Virus record (IMG/VR): IMGVR_UViG_3300035701_000093
Location: 1-40,898 of that record
Source: a virus
Length of the DNA: 40,898 nt
Strand: one strand, 5' to 3'
A program made the translations under genes and the position numbers. The notes under the pieces were generated by a model. That model did no database searches. It was given only the letters and a program-made list of their open reading frames with translations, and was not told the origin of the DNA. This document shows, piece after piece, positions 1 to 6,650 of the stretch. Position 1 is the first letter of the stretch. Every line of letters begins with the position of its first letter.

Positions 1-127
1 GGCTTTGGATATTCCGGGAAATACTTGCGCACAATCTTCGCTTCCCTGAGTAGCACTGAAGCACCGGCAGCACCGGCAGCAGCATAGGCAGCACCGGCAG
101 CATTACAGGCAGCATTACAGGCAGCAT
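1..127. repeat. Terminal direct repeat, left copy
   Basis: These 127 bases are identical to 40772-40898. The copy holds 60 bases of non-repetitive sequence followed by part of the alanine-codon repeat. A 127-base end overlap equals a common largest k-mer of short-read assemblers, so it most simply marks a circular assembly and not a biological terminal repeat. One frame reads straight through the join, which supports circularity. Confidence 0.95.
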
Positions 128-611
128 CGGCAGCATCGGCAGCACCGGCAGCACCGGCAGCATTACAGGCAGCATTACCGGCAGCATCGGCAGCATCGGC
201 AGCACCGGCAGCACCGGCAGCAGCATAGGCAGCACCGGCAGCATTACAGGCAGCATTACAGGCAGCATAGGCAGCACCGGCAGCATTACAGGCAGCAGCA
301 TAGGCAGCACCGGCAGCGGTTTTTACTTCTTTCATACTTGCCCGACCTTTTGCCCATCTTTCTGTGGTTTCTATTGCTTGCAGCGGACGTTCCTCACCTT
401 TCGGCACATATCTCAGTGCCAATCGCGCACACTGGCAGGCTGCGAGAATCAGTTTTTTGCGGGCTGCATTATACTTGCCGAGCAACCACAACATCCAATC
501 GCCACGCTCGCAAGCATCCCACGCTTGTTGCGGAGATTCCTGTGCTCGCGCCCATACGACAGCCTTTCCGCAGGCATCTTTGGGCAGTCCGTCACTCCAG
601 TGCTTACTCAT
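1..611 (-). CDS. Alanine-rich repeat protein, N-terminal part (crosses the circle join)
   Basis: Starts at ATG 609-611 behind AAAGGAGAAGAA. About 92 ordinary residues (MSKHWSDGLPKDACGKAVVW onward, rich in Trp, Ala and Arg) precede a long tract of Ala-Ala units separated by Gly, Tyr, Asp or Cys-Asn (positions 61-320). A short charged tail follows (VRKYFPEYPKPRE). Reading past base 1 into 40771 stays in frame and stops at 40738, giving 214 aa in all. The overall plan (Trp/Ala-rich N-terminus, then AAxAA repeats) resembles alanine-repeat proteins often seen in phages and sometimes labelled putative immunity proteins; that link is from memory and the function is unknown. Copy number in the repeat may be an assembly compromise. 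Confidence 0.8.
   Translation of the reverse strand, partial: MSKHWSDGLPKDACGKAVVWARAQESPQQAWDACERGDWMLWLLGKYNAARKKLILAACQCARLALRYVPKGEERPLQAIETTERWAKGRASMKEVKTAAGAAYAAACNAAGAAYAACNAACNAAGAAYAAAGAAGAADAADAAGNAACNAAGAAGAADAADAACNAACNAAGAAYAAAGAAGASVLLREAKIVRKYFPEYPK
61..320. repeat. GCAGCA-type codon repeat with higher-order period
   Basis: Short units (GCAGCACCG, GCAGCATTACAG, GCAGCATAG, GCAGCATCG) alternate in one frame. Forty bases at 121-160 recur exactly at 181-220, and about 67 bases from near 60 recur from near 201. Every unit is a multiple of three, so the array encodes the Ala-rich tract of the gene spanning the join without breaking its frame. Confidence 0.9.
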
Positions 612-650
612 TTCTTCTCCTTTCTCTTTAGCGCCTGCCCGTTTGCCTTA

Positions 651-836
651 TTATTGAACGAACCCCTCTATTTGCTCTTCGCAGGCTATCTCAAATTCCT
701 TTATAAGTTTTATTGCCTCCCAGACTTTTTTCGCATCTTCGGGATTTGCGCAGATTTCTTCTGGCTTTATATAGCCCTCATTGAGGTCATACCAAAAATC
801 CATTGTTGAAACTGTCAATCTCTCTTTCAATTTCAT
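651..836 (-). CDS. Hypothetical 61-aa acidic protein
   Basis: ATG at 834-836 follows GGAGGCATAAAAG, a good ribosome site overlapping the end of the gene at 840-1115. The product is small and charged with no cysteines or membrane segment; the sequence suggests an alpha-helical protein (EDAKKVWEAIKLIKEF). I do not recognise a family. Its place between a zinc-ribbon protein and the Ala-repeat gene puts it in the accessory early block. Confidence 0.75.
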   Translation of the reverse strand: MKLKERLTVSTMDFWYDLNEGYIKPEEICANPEDAKKVWEAIKLIKEFEIACEEQIEGFVQ

Positions 837-839
837 CTT

Positions 840-1115
840 TTATGCCTCCTTTCTCTTCGCCTCCCAGTTAGCAATATCTATCTCAAGTGTGCAATAAGCA
901 TCGTTTCCCATCCCTTCTTTGATGGCGTTCAATAAGTCTTTTGCATCTTCTGCGATTTTCAGCAGAGCCGCATACTCTTCTTTCAGAGCCATGGAAATGC
1001 TGGTATGTGTTTCTTCGCACCATATATGAAAACATTCCTGGCATTCATAAAGTTTATCTCCTGCCCTTATACAAGAGACAAAACAGGGCACGTGACAAAT
1101 TGGGCATTCAGGCAT
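840..1115 (-). CDS. Small zinc-ribbon protein (91 aa)
   Basis: The N-terminus carries two closely spaced Cys pairs (CPICHVPC near residue 4 and CQECFHIWC near residue 25), a probable zinc ribbon, followed by a helical region (EYAALLKIAEDAKDLLNAI). ATG follows AAGGAGAAACGCG. It is one of about a dozen small Cys-rich proteins in this phage. The zinc site suggests a nucleic-acid or protein-binding role, but no specific function can be named. Confidence 0.8.
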   Translation of the reverse strand: MPECPICHVPCFVSCIRAGDKLYECQECFHIWCEETHTSISMALKEEYAALLKIAEDAKDLLNAIKEGMGNDAYCTLEIDIANWEAKRKEA

Positions 1116-1295
1116 CGCGTTTCTCCTTCACATTCACAGCAATCTCCTTTCAAAGAAGGGCGCAACAGCGCTGTCTGGTGCAGGAATATTACGCGGGAGA
1201 TGATTCGTAAGGCGGACAGACGCCCGAATCTTGTCTCGTCTCCGCAACCCGTCTTGAGATTTACCATCACTGCGCGCCCTTCAAGTTCAAGTAAT

Positions 1296-1389
1296 GGGCG
1301 AGGCGGGTATTACTCCTGGGTTGGCATCCCAGGTCTAACCCGCAACCTTTGCCAAGGGTTACTTATACCCCGTGGGGGGCTGCTCGCCC
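1296..1389 (-). ncRNA. Candidate structured RNA downstream of the helicase gene
   Basis: A 7-bp outer stem (GGGCGAG 1296-1302 with CTCGCCC 1383-1389) encloses a nested hairpin: GCGGGT/ACCCGC at 1303-1308 and 1338-1343 outside, CCTGGG/CCCAGG at 1315-1320 and 1328-1333 inside. It also encloses a hairpin at 1344-1360 and a CCCC/GGGG hairpin near 1368-1378. The first helices abut with no linker, as in a multiway junction. It begins 4 bases past the stop of the helicase gene. The minus strand is chosen from gene direction, although a G-U pair in the 1344-1360 stem fits the plus strand slightly better. The rest of 1116-1392 shows no convincing gene. Confidence 0.5.
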
Positions 1390-1392
1390 CTT

Positions 1393-2919
1393 TCAAAACG
1401 GAAGTTCCTCATCTTTCAACTTCACCTTTTCCTCTAATCGCTGGACTGCGCGTTCACCTTCAGCAAGCATCGCCGCTGTGTCATCTGCGAACTCTGACAG
1501 CAGAGGATTTTCTAAAGAGTCCCCCTGCTCATTACTGAGTGCCTGACTGTGTCCAGAAATTTCTTCCCTGCCAGAAGACGGACTCTGTGAAAATCGCAGG
1601 TCTGCAAATCGAAGGCAATCGCGTAGAAATGCGGTTCGTATTTCGCCCGTTGCGCCGTGTCGCTGTTTCGCTATTCGCAATCTGACTTCGTTTCCCGCGT
1701 CTTCCGTTTTCCTCTCTACACGGTAAATGAAGATAACTACATCGGCATCCTGCTCTATCGCGCCTGATTCACGCAGGTCTGAAAGCACAGGTACAGGACT
1801 TTTTCTAAATTCGCCCGCCCGGCTCAACTGCGAAACCGCGATAATCGGGATGTTCAATTCCTTTGCCAGCGCTTTGATACCGTGCGAGATGCTTGTTACT
1901 TCCTGCTGGCGAGATTCTATTTTACCCTCAATGTGAAGGAGTTGAAGATAATCAACTACTACAAGGTCAAGACCGTGCCGTCTGTATTGCCGTCGTGTTA
2001 TGCTCTGTAATTCCACAAGAGAGCGGGGAAGAGCATTCCGCAAATAGATTTCACGATTGCCGAGAGTGCCCGCGGCAAGCGCTATCTTTACCTTCTCCTC
2101 TCGGCTCGGATAACCGCTGCGTAATTTTGATGGGCTGGTCTGCGTATAAATACACAGCAAGTCCATAGCGGTTTGCAATTCGGTGGATTCCAGCATAAAC
2201 AAGAGAATCCGCTTGCCTTCAAGCGCGGCTTTCAGGGCTATATTGAGGGATAACGAAGTCTTTCCTTCACCCGGTCTGCCGGCAACTATCGTCATCTCGC
2301 TCGGATAAAGTCCACCTATGTATTTGTCAAGCGAGGGCAAGCCTGTGGCAAGCCCCATAATGAGCGGTTTAGCGTGTTCACTTTCCTGTATCGCTTGATT
2401 CGCCTGTGCAACTGGCAGCATAGAAGGCATTTCTGCGGTAGTATCCTGATTCAAGAGCGCCTGTATCTTTTCTTGCGCTTCTTGAAGTCTCTGTGTTGAT
2501 TCGGGCGATTCCGACATCATAGCCATCTGCAAGTCGTTTCCTATGTCACCTGCACGGCGGCGGAGTGCGTTAGCTCGTATGATTTTCGCATAATGCTCCG
2601 CGTGGCTCGCATCCGGCACGGTTTCGGCTAATTTGAAAATCAGGTCAACTCCTTCTTCTTGACTGCCAATAATCCCCTTTTCTTTTATCGCCTCGTATAG
2701 CGTAACTGCATCAACTGTTTTTCGCGCTTCCCACATTTCCCATATCACTTGCGCAATAGCACGATAGGGCTGAAAATAGAAATCTTCCGCCGATATAAGG
2801 TCTCTGACTGCAAGGCAGGCATCCGCATCCAGCAGGACAGAGCCTATTAGAGATACTTCGGCTGGTTCAGATGCCGGGAATGGATGCGCCAAACCTTGTT
2901 GTTCGTTTTGTTTCTTCAT
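1393..2919 (-). CDS. DnaB-like replicative helicase
   Basis: 508 aa, close to the usual DnaB length. An N-terminal DnaB domain (about residues 18-120, SEPAEVSLIGSVLLDADACL onward) precedes a RecA-type ATPase: Walker A GRPGEGKTS (about 214-222), Walker B VVVDYLQLL (about 325), and the SQLSR and DLRESGAIEQDAD signatures near the C-terminus. It would be the ring helicase that unwinds phage DNA ahead of the host polymerase. The ATG overlaps the stop of the initiator gene (GTATGA), which supplies the GAGGAG ribosome site, so the two are translationally coupled. No phage primase was seen. Confidence 0.95.
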   Translation of the reverse strand: MKKQNEQQGLAHPFPASEPAEVSLIGSVLLDADACLAVRDLISAEDFYFQPYRAIAQVIWEMWEARKTVDAVTLYEAIKEKGIIGSQEEGVDLIFKLAETVPDASHAEHYAKIIRANALRRRAGDIGNDLQMAMMSESPESTQRLQEAQEKIQALLNQDTTAEMPSMLPVAQANQAIQESEHAKPLIMGLATGLPSLDKYIGGLYPSEMTIVAGRPGEGKTSLSLNIALKAALEGKRILLFMLESTELQTAMDLLCIYTQTSPSKLRSGYPSREEKVKIALAAGTLGNREIYLRNALPRSLVELQSITRRQYRRHGLDLVVVDYLQLLHIEGKIESRQQEVTSISHGIKALAKELNIPIIAVSQLSRAGEFRKSPVPVLSDLRESGAIEQDADVVIFIYRVERKTEDAGNEVRLRIAKQRHGATGEIRTAFLRDCLRFADLRFSQSPSSGREEISGHSQALSNEQGDSLENPLLSEFADDTAAMLAEGERAVQRLEEKVKLKDEELPF

Positions 2920-3734
2920 ACCATCTCCTCTAATCTTTGTTCGGTCTTTTTCAGAAGAGCATCAGGGTCTTCTTCTGGTCTTGCCTTCTCGCGTTCAAGC
3001 CACTTTTCTACACGCTTATCGCTGCTCACAATAAGTTCAAATCCCTGTTGAGCGTTTTCCTTATGCCATACCGATGTTGCCATCTTATCTACGCATTCTT
3101 TCAGCAGGGCAAGGTCGTATTTCTTCAATCGCGCCTCTATGTTGGGTAGCCATACCTCAAAATTCAGATGCCTCTGGAATTTCTGGCAGTAATATTCAAA
3201 GAGAGAAAGCGCGTCAGCGCGTATCTTTGCTTTAGTTTCTTCTTTTTTCTTAGATGCTTCATCTTCTTTAGCAGAAGCAGAAGCAGAAGCAGAAGCAGAA
3301 GCAGAAGAAGCAGTTATTTTTGTTATCGGTTTGTTATTACCCTCTGTTATGGGTCTGTTATGCCATCTTGCTGCCATTCCTGTTTTTCCTGCCTCGCTTC
3401 TTACTTTGCTTATTTGCTGTTCTTCTTGGCTCTGTCTATACATACGACGACAATAGATACTTCCATCTTCGTGGCGCGAGAACACTTTGTGGACTTCTAA
3501 TTCTGTTATGAGTTTGTTATATTTTTTTATGCGTATTCCAAAGAGGTGTGTTATGCCTTTGTTATCGGTTGTTATAAAATTACCTCTTGGGCTATTGAGC
3601 CACATCATACAGACCATTCTCATCCAAAGCCCCTGCGCTTCTAACCCACAACTTGCCAGTTCAGGGCAGGCGAGCCAGTCCTTTACATAAAATTGCATAG
3701 AAGGACGCTCATCCTCTTTATTACTATGATTCAC
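2916..3734 (-). CDS. Phage replication initiator / helicase loader-like protein
   Basis: The N-terminal 90 residues (MQFYVKDWLACPELASCGLE onward) resemble the winged-helix N-terminal domain of phage replisome-organiser proteins. A Ser-Ala linker near residues 140-155 is encoded by a GAAGCA microsatellite, and a helical C-terminal domain (about 165-272) may contact the helicase. The start is a GTG behind AGAAGGA; ATG at 3696-3698 (MQFYVKD) is an alternative. It sits directly upstream of and overlaps the helicase gene and has its own promoter at 3862-3889. The family call rests on sequence style and context. Confidence 0.75.
   Translation of the reverse strand: MNHSNKEDERPSMQFYVKDWLACPELASCGLEAQGLWMRMVCMMWLNSPRGNFITTDNKGITHLFGIRIKKYNKLITELEVHKVFSRHEDGSIYCRRMYRQSQEEQQISKVRSEAGKTGMAARWHNRPITEGNNKPITKITASSASASASASASAKEDEASKKKEETKAKIRADALSLFEYYCQKFQRHLNFEVWLPNIEARLKKYDLALLKECVDKMATSVWHKENAQQGFELIVSSDKRVEKWLEREKARPEEDPDALLKKTEQRLEEMV
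3264..3308. repeat. AGAAGC hexanucleotide microsatellite
   Basis: About five tandem AGAAGC units. On the coding minus strand they specify the alternating Ser-Ala linker of the replication initiator. Units are six bases, so copy-number change alters linker length without shifting frame. Confidence 0.85.
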
Positions 3735-3746
3735 ATCGGATTCCTT

Positions 3747-3830
3747 CTAACACACAGGGACACCGACAACAAACATACGCGAGGGCATAGGAGTGAAGTC
3801 GGCGCCCCGTGTGTTTTTCAATTTACGCAT
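3747..3830 (-). CDS. Possible 27-aa leader peptide
   Basis: ATG 3828-3830 follows GAGGGAATCCAA. The frame reads MRKLKNTRGADFTPMPSRMF and seven more residues, then TAG just before the ribosome site of the initiator gene. It lies wholly inside the structured leader between promoter and initiator, so it could be a leader peptide whose translation opens or closes the inverted repeats. It is short and overlaps the repeat arms, so a chance frame is possible. Confidence 0.4.
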   Translation of the reverse strand: MRKLKNTRGADFTPMPSRMFVVGVPVC

Positions 3831-3850
3831 TTGGATTCCCTCGCTATGTT
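3750..3850 (-). promoter_or_regulatory. Crossing inverted repeats in the replication leader
   Basis: Four arms occur in the order A-B-A'-B' on the transcript. A is 3838-3850 and pairs with 3772-3785 (AACATAGCGAGGG against CCCTCGCGTATGTT, one bulge). B is 3798-3814 and pairs imperfectly with 3750-3767 (ACACACGGGGC against the GTGTGT side). The pairings cross, giving either a pseudoknot or two alternative folds. Position just after the promoter suggests an attenuator, an autoregulatory site for the initiator, or part of the replication origin. Confidence 0.5.
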
Positions 3851-3861
3851 CGTTGAGGGCA

Positions 3862-3889
3862 ATTTTACCATTATCCTTACCCTTGTCAA
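3862..3889 (-). promoter_or_regulatory. Sigma70-type promoter for the replication genes
   Basis: On the minus strand TTGACA (3884-3889), a 16-bp spacer, then TAAAAT (3862-3867) preceded by TGG, an extended -10. The predicted start is near 3855, before the structured leader and the initiator gene. It lies in the gap 3735-3927, which otherwise holds only the leader structure and the possible leader peptide. Confidence 0.75.
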
Positions 3890-3927
3890 GATGAATCTCG
3901 CGGAAATCTGCGTATTCTCGGAAATAA

Positions 3928-4134
3928 TCATCTTTTATCTTTTTTTCTATTTTCTACGCAGACAATCTGAAAGTTATTCGCATCTACTCTGCTCCAACGT
4001 GGCGGATGCTTCTTCGGAAAGTCCAGAACGATGTCAAACTTGCCATCATCGCGGACTTTTTCAATCCTGCCTGTCAATCCCTCTTTGAGGAAACTCTCTT
4101 TTCGGATAATAATTTTATCGCCGATTTTTATCAT
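3928..4134 (-). CDS. Small SH3/KOW-like basic protein (68 aa)
   Basis: The start ATG 4132-4134 overlaps the stop of the resolvase gene. The sequence opens MIKIGDKIIIRKESFLKEGL and continues TGRIEKVRDDGKFDIVLDF, a pattern of short beta strands with Gly-Asp turns typical of small SH3-like or KOW barrels, and ends in a basic tail (ENRKKDKR). Such domains bind nucleic acid or proteins. Tight coupling to the resolvase suggests an accessory role in recombination, but this is inference. Confidence 0.7.
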   Translation of the reverse strand: MIKIGDKIIIRKESFLKEGLTGRIEKVRDDGKFDIVLDFPKKHPPRWSRVDANNFQIVCVENRKKDKR

Positions 4135-4658
4135 ATTGTCCCCTGTGGAATAACTACCGTTTCGATATTGAAGTAAATGCGCCTCGCATATTCCGCCAGT
4201 AGTAAAGAATCCGCAATGCCATCGTGGGGCTTTCTGCATTTCTCTGTTGCGCGCAGATTGACCTTTGGAAATAACCGTCCTGCCGCGAGAATCGCCCGTT
4301 GTTTTCCCGTGCCTCCAATATCCCGCAAGATTACCTTCTGCCAAGTCCACGGATGCACAATTTGATAAGGAATACAAAGAGCGGCAAGAATCCCTTTCCA
4401 AAGCCCGAATCCCTCCCCGATTGAGAACATCGATGTCACACCTTGCCCGGGCATCGGTTGCGCTTGTTCAAGAACGCAGAAGGCGTCTGGAGTAAACCCT
4501 TTTCTAATGGTAATAATTTCTACCATCCTTGCGACATCATAGAGCCGCTTGGACTTCTTTCCTGCAAGAGTTGGACAGAGATGCGTTTCAACAATACCAT
4601 CGGTATAGAGGAATGCGAGGGCGCCGGATTTCCCGGGGTCGATACCTATAAACATCAT
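4131..4658 (-). CDS. RuvC-like Holliday junction resolvase
   Basis: 175 aa, the usual length for RuvC/RNase H-fold resolvases. Acidic catalytic residues are visible: Asp7 in GIDPGKSGA, Glu64 in VLEQAQ, and Asp146 and Asp150 in HDGIADSLLLAEYARR. It should cleave branched DNA formed during recombination and packaging of replicated phage DNA. ATG at 4656-4658 follows AAAGGAGCGGCG. It lies between the zinc-ribbon protein upstream and the initiator and helicase downstream, a standard replication-recombination block. Confidence 0.9.
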   Translation of the reverse strand: MMFIGIDPGKSGALAFLYTDGIVETHLCPTLAGKKSKRLYDVARMVEIITIRKGFTPDAFCVLEQAQPMPGQGVTSMFSIGEGFGLWKGILAALCIPYQIVHPWTWQKVILRDIGGTGKQRAILAAGRLFPKVNLRATEKCRKPHDGIADSLLLAEYARRIYFNIETVVIPQGTI

Positions 4659-4668
4659 CGCCGCTCCT

Positions 4669-5847
4669 TTACTTTTCTGATTCTTGCAGGTCGTTATTTA
4701 TGAGCGAACCCGTTCCTGCGACTTTGCGTTTGTGTGAGGTTTTCTTCTCGGTGATATAGTTCTGCAAACGCGTAATGCATTCATCCGCGTCTATCGTTGA
4801 CAGGTCTGCTGTAGAGGACGCCTTGAATTCCTCGATAAGTGCTGTTGCGAACTGTTGCTCAAACTTCTTTTCGGTATCCAGTTTGACGGCTTCTGGATAC
4901 AAATTGGCGATTGCCTGGAGTTGGACTTGTGTCGCTTTTTCGTCTTCTGTTGATTCGTCTTTTACTTTTGCATTCGCATTCTTGGCGTTTTCAGGCGCGC
5001 CGCCGACCAAGTCCTCGTCTTGTGTGAATCTGTCAGATGTCGCTGTTACGGTGCGAATCGCTTTTCCGTATGCCCGCTTCTCACACATCATAAGAACCGT
5101 ATGATAAACGTCGGCAAGGTCAGTATTTTCAATCCGCCCTGTCTGTTGCCCGATAATCACGGGGTCATCTTCCTGATACTTTGCACCACAACCGTCACTT
5201 TTCCCGCTTTTCCTCCAGCATATCCATCCGCCGCCGTATTCCTTCTTGCCCTTGATTATCGTTTCCTTGCCGCATTCAGGGCACTTCCGATTCGCCTGAC
5301 GATAGCGATATTTGCCTTCAAGAGTCGTGCATATCGCCAATCCCTCGCCCCAAAGTTGTCCTGTAATAAGGGAATACAGACAGCATTTGAGACGCACTTC
5401 ACGATGCCCCGGAAATTCGGGAAAGAGTATGATTTCGGAAGAATACTCGGGTCGCAGACGGAGGCGGCGTCCGAGTTTCTCCGCGCCCGGTTGTGCCAAA
5501 AACGGTTTCGGGACACCAGGCACTTCCACATAATCCACGCCCTTGACAAAATGAGATACCTCGTCCTCTACCGCATCCTTGAACTGTTTGAGGATTTCAA
5601 GAGTCATCGGTAGATGTTCTGCCAAGACCAAAGCGGTCTCCTGTTTCACTAATGCCTTCTCCATTTTCTTATCCCCCTTTCTTTCTAATCTCTTGTAGTA
5701 TCTCTTCCACCACTGGTCGCATCGTTTGCCTTTTCTAAAACCGCAACTTTCTATCAAAGGACACGGCGTCGGCGGCTGTAACCTGCCTTCCGACTGGTCG
5801 TTACATTCATTTGTCAGTTGCTCAATTATCTCTGCGTCCCACATCAT
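4669..5847 (-). CDS. Conserved zinc-ribbon phage protein, probably in recombination
   Basis: 392 aa from ATG 5845-5847, which follows GGAAGGAGTCAG and overlaps the previous gene; ATG 5662-5664 (MEKALVKQ, 331 aa) is a second plausible start behind AAGGGGG. The first part has Cys motifs (CPLIESCGFRKGKRCDQWW). The body reads VPGVPKPFLAQPGAEKL, then a zinc ribbon (CPECGKETIIKG, about 30 residues, GCGAKY), then NTDLADVYHTVLMMCEKRAY. This layout recurs in phage proteins next to RuvC and helicase genes that I know only as hypothetical. Strand annealing or recombination mediation is inferred from position. The C-terminus is acidic and variable. Confidence 0.75.
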   Translation of the reverse strand: MMWDAEIIEQLTNECNDQSEGRLQPPTPCPLIESCGFRKGKRCDQWWKRYYKRLERKGDKKMEKALVKQETALVLAEHLPMTLEILKQFKDAVEDEVSHFVKGVDYVEVPGVPKPFLAQPGAEKLGRRLRLRPEYSSEIILFPEFPGHREVRLKCCLYSLITGQLWGEGLAICTTLEGKYRYRQANRKCPECGKETIIKGKKEYGGGWICWRKSGKSDGCGAKYQEDDPVIIGQQTGRIENTDLADVYHTVLMMCEKRAYGKAIRTVTATSDRFTQDEDLVGGAPENAKNANAKVKDESTEDEKATQVQLQAIANLYPEAVKLDTEKKFEQQFATALIEEFKASSTADLSTIDADECITRLQNYITEKKTSHKRKVAGTGSLINNDLQESEK

Positions 5848-6232
5848 CTGACTCCTTCCCCGCATCCGTCTCTCCGTTTTCGCACACATCACGAGCAGTC
5901 GTAGCCCTGTGAAATTGCGAGGCACTTTTAGAGGTAGTCTTGCGAGCCGTGAGAACACCAAAAGAAGGATGTTGCCGAATCTTGCCACCTTGTATTATTC
6001 TGATTCGCATCTGCCCCCTTGGAATCTCAAAGGTCTTGCAAGCAATCTTCTCATTTTCGTATCCCACTTCTACCGCTCGATAACCCGCCTTTTCCAGTAT
6101 CTTCCATTCCTGCGGGTAACAAGTGCAAATCGTTACAGGTTCGGCTGTTCTATCCCACCTTATGAGCGTTTCCTGCTCCATACGGCGCTCGGATAGTAAT
6201 TCCTTTTCGTCAACTGCCGATTCGTCTGGCAT
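5822..6232 (-). CDS. Hypothetical protein (136 aa)
   Basis: Its ATG overlaps the stop of the gene upstream. The middle (VTICTCYPQEWKILEKAGYR and AVEVGYENEKIACKTFEIP) alternates strands and helices; the C-terminus is polar and Ser/Thr/Arg-rich. No catalytic motif is visible. It overlaps the next gene by 26 bases, so it belongs to the same translational chain. Function unknown. Confidence 0.7.
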   Translation of the reverse strand: MPDESAVDEKELLSERRMEQETLIRWDRTAEPVTICTCYPQEWKILEKAGYRAVEVGYENEKIACKTFEIPRGQMRIRIIQGGKIRQHPSFGVLTARKTTSKSASQFHRATTARDVCENGETDAGKESDDVGRRDN

Positions 6233-6474
6233 TATTTCGTCACCTCATCTTTCATCCTAACGCACCGTGCCTTATCTTCGCCCATATAATAGGGTTTGCA
6301 ATTCAGAAAATTGCGTATGTGGGATTTTAGAGTTGTAGCCTTTTGCGCCTTTTTTCTTCGGCAGTATCGCACCTTTTCACATTCTTTGCGTTCCCTATCT
6401 GAGCAAACCCTAAATTCTTTCCAGTTCGTCAATTCGCAAAGTTTCACATTCGTTGCCGTCCAAATCTTCAACAT
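6232..6474 (-). CDS. Cys-rich protein, paralogue of its neighbour (80 aa)
   Basis: ATG follows AAAGGAGGCGCAAG. Cysteines are spread through the chain (CELTNW, VCSDRERKECEKVRYC, NCKPYY), and the C-terminus GEDKARCVRMKDE closely matches DDKARCVRMKEKK in the next gene upstream, indicating a tandem duplication. The five or six cysteines suggest metal binding. Its start overlaps the previous gene by about 65 bases in another frame, unusually long for this genome. Function unknown. Confidence 0.7.
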   Translation of the reverse strand: MLKIWTATNVKLCELTNWKEFRVCSDRERKECEKVRYCRRKKAQKATTLKSHIRNFLNCKPYYMGEDKARCVRMKDEVTK

Positions 6475-6634
6475 CTTGCGCCTCCTTTTTTTCTTTCATT
6501 CTCACGCACCGCGCCTTATCATCAACCGGACATTCAAGGTCACAAAAATCCGGGTTGTATCCGTGCTTTTCTCCGTGCGGACACTTGCCGCAAATTTTCC
6601 GCCAGTTATTGCACTTCACTTGCGGTTTGGTCAT
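6410..6634 (-). CDS. Cys-rich protein with DKARCVRMK motif (74 aa)
   Basis: The start ATG 6632-6634 follows GGGAGAGAGGGCGAG; upstream in-frame Met codons have no ribosome site and lie in the ligase gene. Cysteines occur as CNNWRKICGKC and CDLEC, consistent with a small zinc fold, followed by DDKARCVRMKEKK, shared with the downstream paralogue. The last 20 residues are acidic and overlap the paralogue's start. Function unknown. Confidence 0.7.
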   Translation of the reverse strand: MTKPQVKCNNWRKICGKCPHGEKHGYNPDFCDLECPVDDKARCVRMKEKKEAQDVEDLDGNECETLRIDELERI

Positions 6635-6650
6635 CTCGCCCTCTCTCCCT

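Noticed and set aside
1-127. Biological terminal redundancy (T7-like direct terminal repeat)
   Set aside because: Length equals a standard assembly k-mer and the repeat lies within a gene that closes in frame, so an assembly overlap is the simpler reading.
61-320. CRISPR or origin iterons in the GCAGCA repeat
   Set aside because: Units are in-frame codons of one open reading frame and vary in order without spacer structure.
1067-1270. Minus-strand ORF of 67 codons between helicase and zinc-ribbon genes
   Set aside because: GTG start without a ribosome site and a long overlap with the better-supported gene at 840-1115.
1303-1360. Possible tRNA (anticodon-like loops TTGGCAT and TTGCCAA on 5-bp stems)
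   Set aside because: No T-arm with a TTC-type loop, no D-arm in the right place and no CCA end in either orientation; the nested stems contradict a cloverleaf.
3168-3500. Plus-strand frame with an Arg-Ser repeat
   Set aside because: It is the complement of the GAAGCA linker of the replication initiator and has no ribosome site.
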